This document shows, piece by piece, positions 8,801 through 16,004 of a stretch of DNA of 64,000 bases. Source of the stretch: FEN-1279 sp964501535 (GTDB lineage Bacteria > Bacteroidota > Ignavibacteria > Tepidaquicellales > Tepidaquicellaceae); NCBI GenBank assembly GCA_964501535.1, contig CAZCSV010000001.1:744001-808000 (forward strand). Direction: 5' to 3'. Each line of letters starts with the position of its first letter. Within the stretch, counting starts at the first letter, position 1. The position numbers and the translations under genes are program-made. The notes under the pieces are model-generated. The model saw only the letters and a program-made list of their open reading frames with translations. It was not told where the DNA came from and did not search any database.

Positions 8801-11800
8801 CTGCTAAAGAATCTTAACCAGTGGAATCAGGGTATGTATTTGATCGAAATGAAATGTAAGGATAAATTCGGCGAAGAAGTTAAAGAGCAATTCTATTTTA
8901 CCGCTTTCAGCACGGGCGAAAAAACTCTCCCCTACCCGAATTACAATTGGTTTAATGCAATCAGGGAAAAAGGCGAACCGGGAGATTATGCATCGTTCGT
9001 CGCAGGCTGCGGTGCGAACTGTAAAGTGCTTTATGAAATCGAACAGGACGGAAAAATACTCGAAAAGCAATTTGTAAATATAAATAATGAACAAAAATAT
9101 TTTACGATTCCTATTAAAGAAGAATATAGGGGAAATATAGTCATTCACTATACCTATATAGTTAACAATCGTGGATTTATGAATCAGCAGGTCGTCGAAG
9201 TGCCTTATACAAATAAAATGCTCGATATTACTTTCGAAACTTTCCGCAATAAACTGACCGCGGGCGAAAATGAAGAATGGCGGCTTAAAATTAAAGGTAA
9301 ATACGGCGATAAGGTTGCCGCCGAAATGGTCGCCGCTTTATACGACGCTTCTCTCGATGCCTTTAAACCTAATAACTGGAACCTCAGCCTGTATTATCCC
9401 TATTCGGGCAGACTGTATTGGAATATTGACAACAGCTTTGGAACATCAGATGCTACAGTCTATTTCAAAGACTGGTACCAGTATATGTATCTTATTAGTT
9501 ATTACTACGATTATCTTAACTGGTTCGGCTTCCCGGTTTATTCGTCTAACTACAGCGGCAGATATATGTTTGATGAAATGGAACAAACTATTATGAATGC
9601 ACCGGTTACTACGTCGGAAATTTCCAGAAACGGAAAAGGTGAAATGGACGAGGGCGGTAGGTTAATTGATAAAAAAGAATCACCAAAAAAAGACCACGAA
9701 AAAGTAGCGGAAGAAAAGACTAAAGAAAAAAGTGGTATTGAACCCGAAGATTCAAGACAGCCGGGAGAAATTACAGGCGTTACTGCCAGAAAAAATTTCA
9801 ACGAAACAGCTTTCTTCTATCCCGAACTGCGGACTGATGAAAACGGCGAAATAATAGTTAAATTCCAGATTCCCGAAGCCCTGACCAAATGGAAAATGCT
9901 CGGCTTCGCACATACAAAAGATTTGAAAATAGGATTCGTGCAGAATGAACTCGTTACTCAAAAAGAATTGATGGTGGTCCCGAATCCACCGCGTTTCTTC
10001 CGCGAAAGCGATAAAATTACTTTCAGCGCGAAAATCACTAACCTCTCGGAAAAAGATTTGTCGGGTAACGCTCAGCTTGAACTCTTCGATGCATTTACAA
10101 TGAAACCTATCGATGAATGGCTCGGGAATAAAAATAAAGTGGTTTCTTTCGATACTAAAAAAGGTCAGAGCACCTCCGTAAACTGGACCCTCGATATTCC
10201 TTTCGGTGTGGATGCGGTTACGTATAAAATCGTTGCGAAAGCGGATAACTTCGCAGACGGCGAGGAAAACACACTCCCGGTCCTGACAAACAGAATGCTC
10301 GTTACGGAAACTATGCCGCTTCCAATAAGGTCGAACCAGACTAAAAATTTCACGCTCGACAAACTCGCAAATAATAAATCCTCTACCCTGACAAACTATA
10401 AACTTACTCTTGAATTTACTTCCAATCCCGCCTGGTATGCAATTCAGGCACTGCCATACCTGATGGAATATCCGTGGGAATGCGCCGAAAATACCTTCGC
10501 GAGAATCTATGCTAACTCTATCGCGACTCATATCGCAAATTCAAATCCGAAAATTAAAGAGGTCTTCGATACCTGGAGCAAATATCAGCCGAATGCACTG
10601 CTCTCGAATCTCGATAAAAACGAAGAGCTTAAAGCAGTTATGCTCGAGGAAACTCCATGGGTAAACGAAGCTAAGGATGAAGGCGAAAGAAAAAGAAGAA
10701 TAGGCGTCCTCTTCGAAATTAACAGGATGTCTAAAGAACTCGATAAGGCAATTTCGAAACTCAGTAAAATGCAGTACTCAAACGGTGGATGGCCATGGTT
10801 CGATGGTATGCCCGAAGATAGATATATTACTCAGTATATTGTCGAAGGATTCGGTCACCTCGACCACCTCGGAATAAAAAAAATCCGCGATGACTATACC
10901 GTGTGGGATATGGTTTCAAAAGCCGTGAAATATATGGACTATATGCTTAAAAAAGACTATGACTACCTGCTCGAATTGGAAAGAGATGGTAAAATTAAAA
11001 TGTCAGATAACCACCTCTGGCAAATCAATATTGACTACCTGTACGCAAGAAGCTATTTCCTGGATATCGCCGTCCCCGATGAATCTAAAGACGCTTTTAA
11101 TTACTTCAAAGGTCAGGCGGAAAAATACTGGCTCGATAACAACCGACACCTGCAGGGGATGATTGCACTCGCACTCTACAGATATGGCAACACGTCCGTT
11201 CCGAATAACATCGTGAAATCATTTAACGAAAATGCTATCCATAACGACGAACTCGGTATGTACTGGAAAGATAATGAATACGGCTGGTACTGGTATCAGG
11301 CGCCAATCGAAACTCAGGCTCTGCTCGTTGAAGTCTACGACGAGGTAGCTAAAGATAAAAATGCTGTCGATGAACTTAAAGTGTGGCTCCTGAAACAAAA
11401 ACAAACTCAGGACTGGAGAACCACGAAAGCAACAGCCGAAGCCTGCTATGCCCTTCTTCTGAAAGGAACCGAGTGGCTCGCATCTGAGGTACTCGTCGAT
11501 ATTACTGTTGGCAGTCAGAAAATCGACCCGAAAAACCTGCCCGACGTTAAAGTTGAAGCCGGTACGGGATATTTCAAAACCGCATGGTATTACGATGATA
11601 TCAAACCCGAAATGGGAAGCGTTACCGTAACTAAAAAAGACGAAGGCGTAAGCTGGGGCGCTCTCTATTGGCAGTACTTCGAACAGCTCGATAAAATCAC
11701 ACGTGCGGAAACTCCTTTGAAGCTGGATAAAAAACTATTCCTGCAGGAAAATACTTCCACAGGACCGGTGATTACTCCTATAAATGATAATACAAATCTG

Positions 11801-12133
11801 AAAATCGGAGATTTGGTAAAGGTTAGAATTGAACTGCGAGTCGATAGAGATATGGAATACGTTCATATGAAAGATATGCGTGCCGCTTGCTTCGAGCCGC
11901 TGAATGTAATTTCGCAATATAAATATCAGGGCGGACTCGGATATTACGAAAGCACACGCGATGCCTCGACCAACTTCTTCTTCGGATGGCTCGCTAAAGG
12001 AACTTATGTATTCGAATATTCACTCAGAGTTACTAATACGGGCGATTTCTCGAACGGCATAACAACAATACAATGTATGTACGCTCCCGAATTCAGCTCC
12101 CACTCCGAAGGCGTAAGAGTGTTGGTGAAATAA
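5900..12133 (+). CDS. Large alpha-2-macroglobulin family protein
   Basis: The 2077-residue product starts with a signal peptide (about residues 1-25) and a helical N-terminal region that may hold TPR-like repeats. The MG2 signature TDRAIYRPGQ is near residue 642, followed by several beta-sandwich macroglobulin domains. A charged, low-complexity linker lies at about 1245-1290. The A2M signature FYPELRTDENGE is near 1306 and the thioester/terpenoid-toroid domain runs from about 1500 to 1830 (YPWECAEN at 1525-1532, NGGWPWFDG near 1628). Members trap proteases in the periplasm or at the surface. The thioester motif reads C1528-A-E-N1531 instead of CxEQ, so covalent trapping is doubtful. No penicillin-binding protein 1C gene is adjacent, unlike in many proteobacteria. 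Confidence 0.92.
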   Translation: MRTKIFVPVLFLAVLVSLFYTNSFSKEKSINKSPVYFNDYDKDWRTVDSLTNYGLPKSALEIVEKIYDRAKNENNAPNFVKAIIYKSKLKINTREDSYELNIKEVTEEMNNSVFPVKPVLQSMLAELYWSYYQTNRYKILDRTKTVNFVQDDIKTWDLSKFTEKAIYYFKESLSDVSNLQNTKIEIYDEILNDFKNYPTPPNGRAFRPTLFDFLVHRAIDFFSNRESDLTRPAEQFTLNDPKYFSIADDFVNFDIKTTDNQSFDFFAITLLQEAIKFHLKDASPEALIDVDLKRLNYVLQNSGNDDKMNLYLKTLDDMELKYSGNPVSAMVSYHKANYIFNRSRKYDPLKSDEYKWDAKTAYEICENAVNKYPESDGAANCKSLQTTIAYKNIGLKLENINLPDKAFKCLVSYRNVSALYFRIIRTSQEDIQKILSGLDNTYGYSNDKLNEKLIEFYSGENPVEKFSVNLPNDNDFQEHRTEVKISPLGLGEYIVIAGTSENLSYEKNAVAYCFTTISNISFINRNTTDGSMEFYVLNRKTGEPMPGVDATMFYQKYDPNSYKYEYIKSKTYKTNNDGYFIIKSPKEYTTYYIEFEKDKDFLNSALNGKDFLNTYYLNGLFYQYNYTPYDESKPYKHIYFFTDRAIYRPGQTIYFKGIVLETQDRENRIVPDFNAKVTFKDVNYKDISSTDVVSNEYGTFNGSFVSPTGVLNGRMTILVEGLGSINVQVEDYKRPKFEVKFDDVKGSYRLGDEVKVQGNAKSYSGANVDNASVKYRVVRKAVFPYWWFYWYGYYPVSPEVEILNGSTVTNENGEFEIKFNAIPDKTVPKESKPYFTYSVTADVTDLNGETRSNNKSVSVGYNSLLIGVDIPANVDKNDKSDFKIKTTNLNGEFEPAEGTISIFKLKNPSRTLLSPEWTKPDKYLYSREEYYKHFPNDAYGDDNNFYKWEKEFKVDDVSFNTAVDTILLLKNLNQWNQGMYLIEMKCKDKFGEEVKEQFYFTAFSTGEKTLPYPNYNWFNAIREKGEPGDYASFVAGCGANCKVLYEIEQDGKILEKQFVNINNEQKYFTIPIKEEYRGNIVIHYTYIVNNRGFMNQQVVEVPYTNKMLDITFETFRNKLTAGENEEWRLKIKGKYGDKVAAEMVAALYDASLDAFKPNNWNLSLYYPYSGRLYWNIDNSFGTSDATVYFKDWYQYMYLISYYYDYLNWFGFPVYSSNYSGRYMFDEMEQTIMNAPVTTSEISRNGKGEMDEGGRLIDKKESPKKDHEKVAEEKTKEKSGIEPEDSRQPGEITGVTARKNFNETAFFYPELRTDENGEIIVKFQIPEALTKWKMLGFAHTKDLKIGFVQNELVTQKELMVVPNPPRFFRESDKITFSAKITNLSEKDLSGNAQLELFDAFTMKPIDEWLGNKNKVVSFDTKKGQSTSVNWTLDIPFGVDAVTYKIVAKADNFADGEENTLPVLTNRMLVTETMPLPIRSNQTKNFTLDKLANNKSSTLTNYKLTLEFTSNPAWYAIQALPYLMEYPWECAENTFARIYANSIATHIANSNPKIKEVFDTWSKYQPNALLSNLDKNEELKAVMLEETPWVNEAKDEGERKRRIGVLFEINRMSKELDKAISKLSKMQYSNGGWPWFDGMPEDRYITQYIVEGFGHLDHLGIKKIRDDYTVWDMVSKAVKYMDYMLKKDYDYLLELERDGKIKMSDNHLWQINIDYLYARSYFLDIAVPDESKDAFNYFKGQAEKYWLDNNRHLQGMIALALYRYGNTSVPNNIVKSFNENAIHNDELGMYWKDNEYGWYWYQAPIETQALLVEVYDEVAKDKNAVDELKVWLLKQKQTQDWRTTKATAEACYALLLKGTEWLASEVLVDITVGSQKIDPKNLPDVKVEAGTGYFKTAWYYDDIKPEMGSVTVTKKDEGVSWGALYWQYFEQLDKITRAETPLKLDKKLFLQENTSTGPVITPINDNTNLKIGDLVKVRIELRVDRDMEYVHMKDMRAACFEPLNVISQYKYQGGLGYYESTRDASTNFFFGWLAKGTYVFEYSLRVTNTGDFSNGITTIQCMYAPEFSSHSEGVRVLVK

Positions 12134-12141
12134 ATAGAATT

Positions 12142-12215
12142 GTCATTCCCGAATGTTTTAGTCGGGAATCCATAAATAACATTCTGTCATTCCGGCATGT
12201 TTTTAGCCGGAATCC
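12142..12215. repeat. Pair of REP-like palindromic units
   Basis: Two 30-base units start at 12142 and 12186. Each opens with GTCATTCC and closes with GGAATCC, with complementary arms (TTCCCGA...TCGGGAA and TTCCGGC...GCCGGAA). They stand 44 bases apart, directly after the macroglobulin stop codon. They resemble dispersed REP elements. Confidence 0.7.
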
Positions 12216-12225
12216 AGAAAACAAG

Positions 12226-12262
12226 AAAAGCTTAACTAAACGAAATTAGTTAAGCTTTTTTA
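12226..12262. terminator. Terminator between the macroglobulin gene and the TIR operon
   Basis: A 12-base-pair stem (AAAGCTTAACTA with TAGTTAAGCTTT, loop AACGAAAT) is followed by T residues on the plus strand and preceded by A residues. It can therefore stop transcripts from both converging sides, the macroglobulin gene and the minus-strand TIR operon. Confidence 0.85.
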
Positions 12263-12290
12263 TAAACCTCAAATAAGATTAAATTAAATT

Positions 12291-12938
12291 CTAATTTTTA
12301 TCAATAAACCTCTTCAATTCATTAGCATACTTTATTAATATCCTATTAACTTTTTTCATATCGTCAATTAATTTACCAAAATCATCAAAATCTTTTTGAA
12401 TATCTTGGGGACTTATGTTTTTGTTTTTTGGATCATCTTTTTGTTCCTTATACCACTTCCTGAATTTAGCTTGATATAAAGTTAAATGAGGTCTTAAGCC
12501 TACATTTAGAATCTCGGTAGTCAAACCAATTAATTCTTCCGTAGGTTTATGTTTTCTAAGAAAACTTCCAGGGACATTTTTTATTTCTTCTCTAATAATT
12601 TGGAATAATTCGTACCACGATTCATAAATATCGTCAATAACATCATTTTTTTCATCAATTTCTAATGCTGCTTTTCTTGTTACTAGCTCAATATAAATTC
12701 TATTAGCTATATATAAATTTTCCGTATTTCTTTTAAATGTAAACTTAATTTTTGGTGAAGAAGATAATTCTAAATCAGTAGAATCTGTTGAATATTTTTT
12801 CGAATATTTAAACAAATAAATTAAGACTCCAATTATTAACAAACTTAAAACTAATATCAAAACTATCCAATCTGACTCAATTAATATAGCTGGTTTAGAT
12901 TTGATAAAAATAAAATTTGCAACTTTTATTGTATCCAT
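12291..12938 (-). CDS. Single-pass membrane protein of the TIR operon, unknown family
   Basis: Last gene of the five-gene operon, one base after the preceding TIR gene. The 215-residue product has one strong membrane segment at about residues 22-45 (WIVLILVLSLLIIGVLIYLF), followed by basic residues that place the rest in the cytoplasm. The soluble part is charged and helical, with a Trp/Tyr-rich stretch (ESWYELF, then LRPHLTLYQAKFRKWY near the middle) that looks conserved rather than random. It has no catalytic motif that I recognise. By position it could be the membrane-acting effector or an anchor for the TIR proteins; that is inference. Confidence 0.7.
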   Translation of the reverse strand: MDTIKVANFIFIKSKPAILIESDWIVLILVLSLLIIGVLIYLFKYSKKYSTDSTDLELSSSPKIKFTFKRNTENLYIANRIYIELVTRKAALEIDEKNDVIDDIYESWYELFQIIREEIKNVPGSFLRKHKPTEELIGLTTEILNVGLRPHLTLYQAKFRKWYKEQKDDPKNKNISPQDIQKDFDDFGKLIDDMKKVNRILIKYANELKRFIDKN

Positions 12939-12939
12939 A

Positions 12940-13500
12940 TTAATTCATTATATTTGATAAAGGATGTTTACCGGCAATTTTCGCATGATCCAAAAATAAT
13001 CTAGGTTTTCTAGTAACATTGTTCAAAAGAAAACTATCTAACATATTATAATTAACTATATTATCAATTATATTTATATAATCAGGAAAATCACTACTTT
13101 TTAAATTTTTCAAGCAAAGAGTCCTCATATTTTCATTTGGGATATCCTTACCAAATGCAAAACCAATTTCATACGGAACCCACCAAGATTTAATTGTTTT
13201 TTCCGATAATATGCAGATGATATGTGAACTCTTGTTTAAAGCATTTACTATCGCTTTAACAACTAAATTAGGAACTTCTCTAGTTTTAGAATTTAAACTA
13301 TAATCATAAGAATCAAAATATACATCAATATCTTGCGATAAAATATAGTCAGCAATTTCTTTCGCTTCTGATTCATCTTCTTTTTTATGACTTATAAAAA
13401 TACAAGATCTATATGAATCTAATTGAACACCTACTAATTTCATCATTTTTCTATTTTCAACTTGCTCTTCTATTGCCCTGTTGATTGAAGTTATTTTCAT
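12940..13500 (-). CDS. TIR-domain protein (short, TIR-only)
   Basis: The 186-residue product has a short helical lead of about 30 residues and then a TIR fold: CIFISHKKEDESEAKEIADY (box 1, beta-A and helix A), a YFDSYDYS segment, and SHIICILSEKTIKSWWVPYE with the candidate catalytic glutamate at E111. TIR domains with this glutamate can hydrolyse or cyclise NAD+ and make ADPR-type signals or deplete NAD+. There is no separate effector domain. It follows the previous operon gene by 5 bases. It differs clearly in sequence from the other two TIR proteins here, so it is not a recent duplicate. Confidence 0.85.
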   Translation of the reverse strand: MKITSINRAIEEQVENRKMMKLVGVQLDSYRSCIFISHKKEDESEAKEIADYILSQDIDVYFDSYDYSLNSKTREVPNLVVKAIVNALNKSSHIICILSEKTIKSWWVPYEIGFAFGKDIPNENMRTLCLKNLKSSDFPDYINIIDNIVNYNMLDSFLLNNVTRKPRLFLDHAKIAGKHPLSNIMN

Positions 13501-13505
13501 ATTTT

Positions 13506-14450
13506 TTATTTGTTTAAAATTCTTTTTAATTCAGGTGAAATATTGAATATAAAAATAAAATTACCTTGAGCTCTTGTAAGTTTAACATAATTTTTTAATT
13601 CTAAAACATTTAAGATATGATTCACAACAATTTTATTAACATTTAATTCTTTAATAATATTTTCATTATTATTAACATTCTTGTTCACTATTAAGGAAAT
13701 TACGTTATTCAAAATAATATTATAATCTGGTAAAATATTATTAATATATTTATCAAAAGCGAAAGTAGATATTTCTAAAATAACCATCAATCCACCTTGT
13801 GCTTTGGTCCCTTTAATATAATATTTTCTATCAAGTATATCTAAACTTTCACGGAATTGGGTTTCACTAATATTATATTTTAAAATATCTTCTTTTAAAA
13901 TATGTGGATGTATATGAAAATCATTTAATTGCATCGCTTTATCACAAAGCAGTCTTAAAATGATGTTATCAATTTTATGCAATTCACTAGATAATAAAAC
14001 ATCCTCTTTTGTGTACTCTGGTAATTCACCCAATTTTGGTTTTTCATATTGCCCTAAAATTGATGATAATATTTCTTTTAATTCATCTTCATAGCTATTT
14101 ATATTTTTTACTTTTATCCATAAAGTTGCTTTTAAAGCTTCTGGAATCTCACATTCTTCAATAATAATTGGTAATATTTTACTGCCTTCATTAATTCTTT
14201 TAACTAAAGCGGCATCTAGTTCTTCTTTGACCCATTTTTTTAAAACACTATTATTCGATAATACAATCAAAAATGCTGCTGCATTTTTTATCCCTTCATC
14301 AAACATTTTATCAATTAATTTATCACCGACTTTCATTTCCCATTTATCAAGCCATACATCAATTCCATTTTCTCTTAACTTTTCTGCAAATTTTAAAACA
14401 AACCTTTCCTTGTCTTCAGATGCATGTATTAAATATATTTTTGGATTCAT
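13506..14450 (-). CDS. TIR-domain protein with C-terminal helical/winged-helix region
   Basis: Residues 1-135 form a TIR domain: IYLIHASEDKERFV at the start, VWLDKWEMKVGD (BB-loop side), AAFLIVLSNNSVLKKW and the candidate catalytic glutamate E77 in KEELDAA. The second half (about 150-314) contains two similar helical segments, each near a LTRAQG or GTKAQGG turn and a hydrophobic strand. This suggests two winged-helix-like modules that may sense a ligand, nucleic acid or protein. It belongs to the same operon, 12 bases after the gene upstream. The role of the C-terminal half is inferred from pattern only. Confidence 0.85.
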   Translation of the reverse strand: MNPKIYLIHASEDKERFVLKFAEKLRENGIDVWLDKWEMKVGDKLIDKMFDEGIKNAAAFLIVLSNNSVLKKWVKEELDAALVKRINEGSKILPIIIEECEIPEALKATLWIKVKNINSYEDELKEILSSILGQYEKPKLGELPEYTKEDVLLSSELHKIDNIILRLLCDKAMQLNDFHIHPHILKEDILKYNISETQFRESLDILDRKYYIKGTKAQGGLMVILEISTFAFDKYINNILPDYNIILNNVISLIVNKNVNNNENIIKELNVNKIVVNHILNVLELKNYVKLTRAQGNFIFIFNISPELKRILNK

Positions 14451-14462
14451 TATTTATATTTA

Positions 14463-15290
14463 TTAATTAGTGTTTTTTTGCATTTGTGGTATTTCTCTAT
14501 TAACTATTTTATCTTCATTAACTGCTCTGCTATTAAAACTTTTTTCAATATTATCTTGCAACGATCTTACATCTTCATTCCAATCAATAATTAAAGCATA
14601 TCCAGATTTTGCATTTCTAGCCAATCTTTTTGGCAAGTTTTCATTATAATATTGACTTTTGCCATAATCAGGATGATTAGGTAATAAAACACCAATTAAT
14701 CCTGCATGAGTATTTCCGACTTTATAATCCAAACCACCTGAAAGTTCCCAATCAACATGCTTTCGATGTTTAGTGTTAGGACCAACTAAGCAAATCACAA
14801 TAGTAGTATCATTAAGATATTTTTTTTGTATTAACGATTTAATGTAATCCGTACTATTATCATCATCAATTTCATTCTCTCCAACAGATTTATTTATTAT
14901 TATATCGTTAGTAAGATTTTCAAAATCATCTTTATAAGTTTGATCATTATTATAATAAGAAATAAATACTTTCCTTTTTGGTAATATTAGAGGAATATTT
15001 CCTAAATTATCTATGTAATGATTATCTTTCGATATTGAAATTGAATATTCATGAAATGGATTATATGGGAAAAAAATATCATTTTGTTTATTCCATCTAC
15101 CATTTGTGTTTTTTATAATAGTACAAAATGTTTTTCCTTTTTTTACTTCTTCTAATATATCTCTCCGGTACATTTCAAAAGAATCGCTAATTGTATTTCC
15201 ATTATCAATTCTTACTTCTATTTTTCTTAAAATACTAACATCTTCACGATATTCATATTTTGTGATACAATAATCAGCCCATTTTTCCAT
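14463..15290 (-). CDS. ThsB-like TIR protein with N-terminal DUF3892-like domain
   Basis: The C-terminal part (about residues 106-255) is a TIR-like domain of the MTH538/ThsB type: KVFISYYNNDQTYKDDF, TTIVICLVGPNTKHRKHVDW and the glutamate E182 of WELSGGL. The family makes NAD-derived signals in Thoeris defence. The first 100 residues (WADYCITKYEY, GKTFCTIIKNTNGRW, IDNLGNIP) resemble the small DUF3892 domain, whose function is unknown. This would be a fusion. The gene is second in the operon, 17 bases after the small first gene. No ThsA-type NAD-binding effector (SIR2, SLOG or macro) is present in the window. Confidence 0.85.
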   Translation of the reverse strand: MEKWADYCITKYEYREDVSILRKIEVRIDNGNTISDSFEMYRRDILEEVKKGKTFCTIIKNTNGRWNKQNDIFFPYNPFHEYSISISKDNHYIDNLGNIPLILPKRKVFISYYNNDQTYKDDFENLTNDIIINKSVGENEIDDDNSTDYIKSLIQKKYLNDTTIVICLVGPNTKHRKHVDWELSGGLDYKVGNTHAGLIGVLLPNHPDYGKSQYYNENLPKRLARNAKSGYALIIDWNEDVRSLQDNIEKSFNSRAVNEDKIVNREIPQMQKNTN

Positions 15291-15307
15291 AATAATATTA
15301 TATTAAT

Positions 15308-15679
15308 TTAAATTTCTATTCTAAAATAAGTTAAGCTACGAATTGGTATGTTATTTACTTCATATCTACCAAAACTCCACGCATCTTCCCTATTCAAGAA
15401 AACGACCCAAACAAATAAACCAAAACATAATCCTGATTGTTCTTCATCATAATTGCAAGCTTTAGTATAGATAGGTTCATATACAGTTCCTTTCCAATTA
15501 TTTCCGGGAATCCAACCGGCTGTTTCAATTTGAGAACCATCTATACGATTATTAAGTGTATTGATTATAGCATTGTATTCATCGTCTGTAAGACGACTTC
15601 TCCAAAGATTATATTCTTCTGAATGGGGAACATAATTTATTTGATTTAATTCTCCATTATCATTAATTGTATAAAGCAT
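15308..15679 (-). CDS. Small protein leading the TIR operon, unknown family
   Basis: The first gene of the operon encodes 123 residues with an unusually high content of aromatic and glycine residues. Striking segments are IETAGWIPGNNW, GTVYEPIYTKAC and DAWSFGRYEV, which look like a conserved compact beta-rich fold. There is no signal peptide or membrane segment. I recall no named family. By its fixed position at the head of the operon it could be a sensor or regulator of the TIR proteins; that is inference. Confidence 0.65.
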   Translation of the reverse strand: MLYTINDNGELNQINYVPHSEEYNLWRSRLTDDEYNAIINTLNNRIDGSQIETAGWIPGNNWKGTVYEPIYTKACNYDEEQSGLCFGLFVWVVFLNREDAWSFGRYEVNNIPIRSLTYFRIEI

Positions 15680-16004
15680 AAATGTTTATTATATTAAAAT
15701 TAACGAATTACTATTTAATAACTTTTCCTCTATCGCAATTTACAAGAATTAATTTTCATTTTCAATTATTATTTCTCCCTTGACTATTGAAATAATATAC
15801 CATATATTATTAAGGTATGTTCTTTTTCATATTTTGCTTGCTGATTAGAGGAAGAAATATTAACGAAACAGAGCAACAGCGTTTCCAGATGAGCAACACT
15901 ATGTTTCCGGAATAAATTGTTGTTTTATAGTTTATTAAACGGGGTGAGCAACACCGGCAACACAGCAACGTTGCTGAAATTCCGAGTTCTTAAAAAACAT
16001 TGAT
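15680..16004. other. Intergenic region at the upstream edge of the TIR operon
   Basis: No gene is supported here. It holds a perfect 9-base inverted repeat with a 3-base spacer at 15791-15811 (AATAATATA-CCA-TATATTATT), about 110 bases before the first operon gene, which could be an operator. It also holds three copies of GAGCAAC at 15871, 15891 and 15946; the first two lie in an imperfect 20-base direct repeat that also shares GTTTCC. The rest looks like decayed sequence. The promoter of the operon should lie here, but I cannot fix it. Confidence 0.5.

Noticed and set aside
9752..10531. Long minus-strand open frame inside the alpha-2-macroglobulin gene
   Set aside because: It is antisense to conserved A2M and thioester-domain sequence and its translation has no family features; a shadow of the real gene.
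12291..15679. Calling the TIR operon a standard Thoeris system
   Set aside because: No ThsA-type protein with SIR2, SLOG or macro domain is present in or next to the operon.
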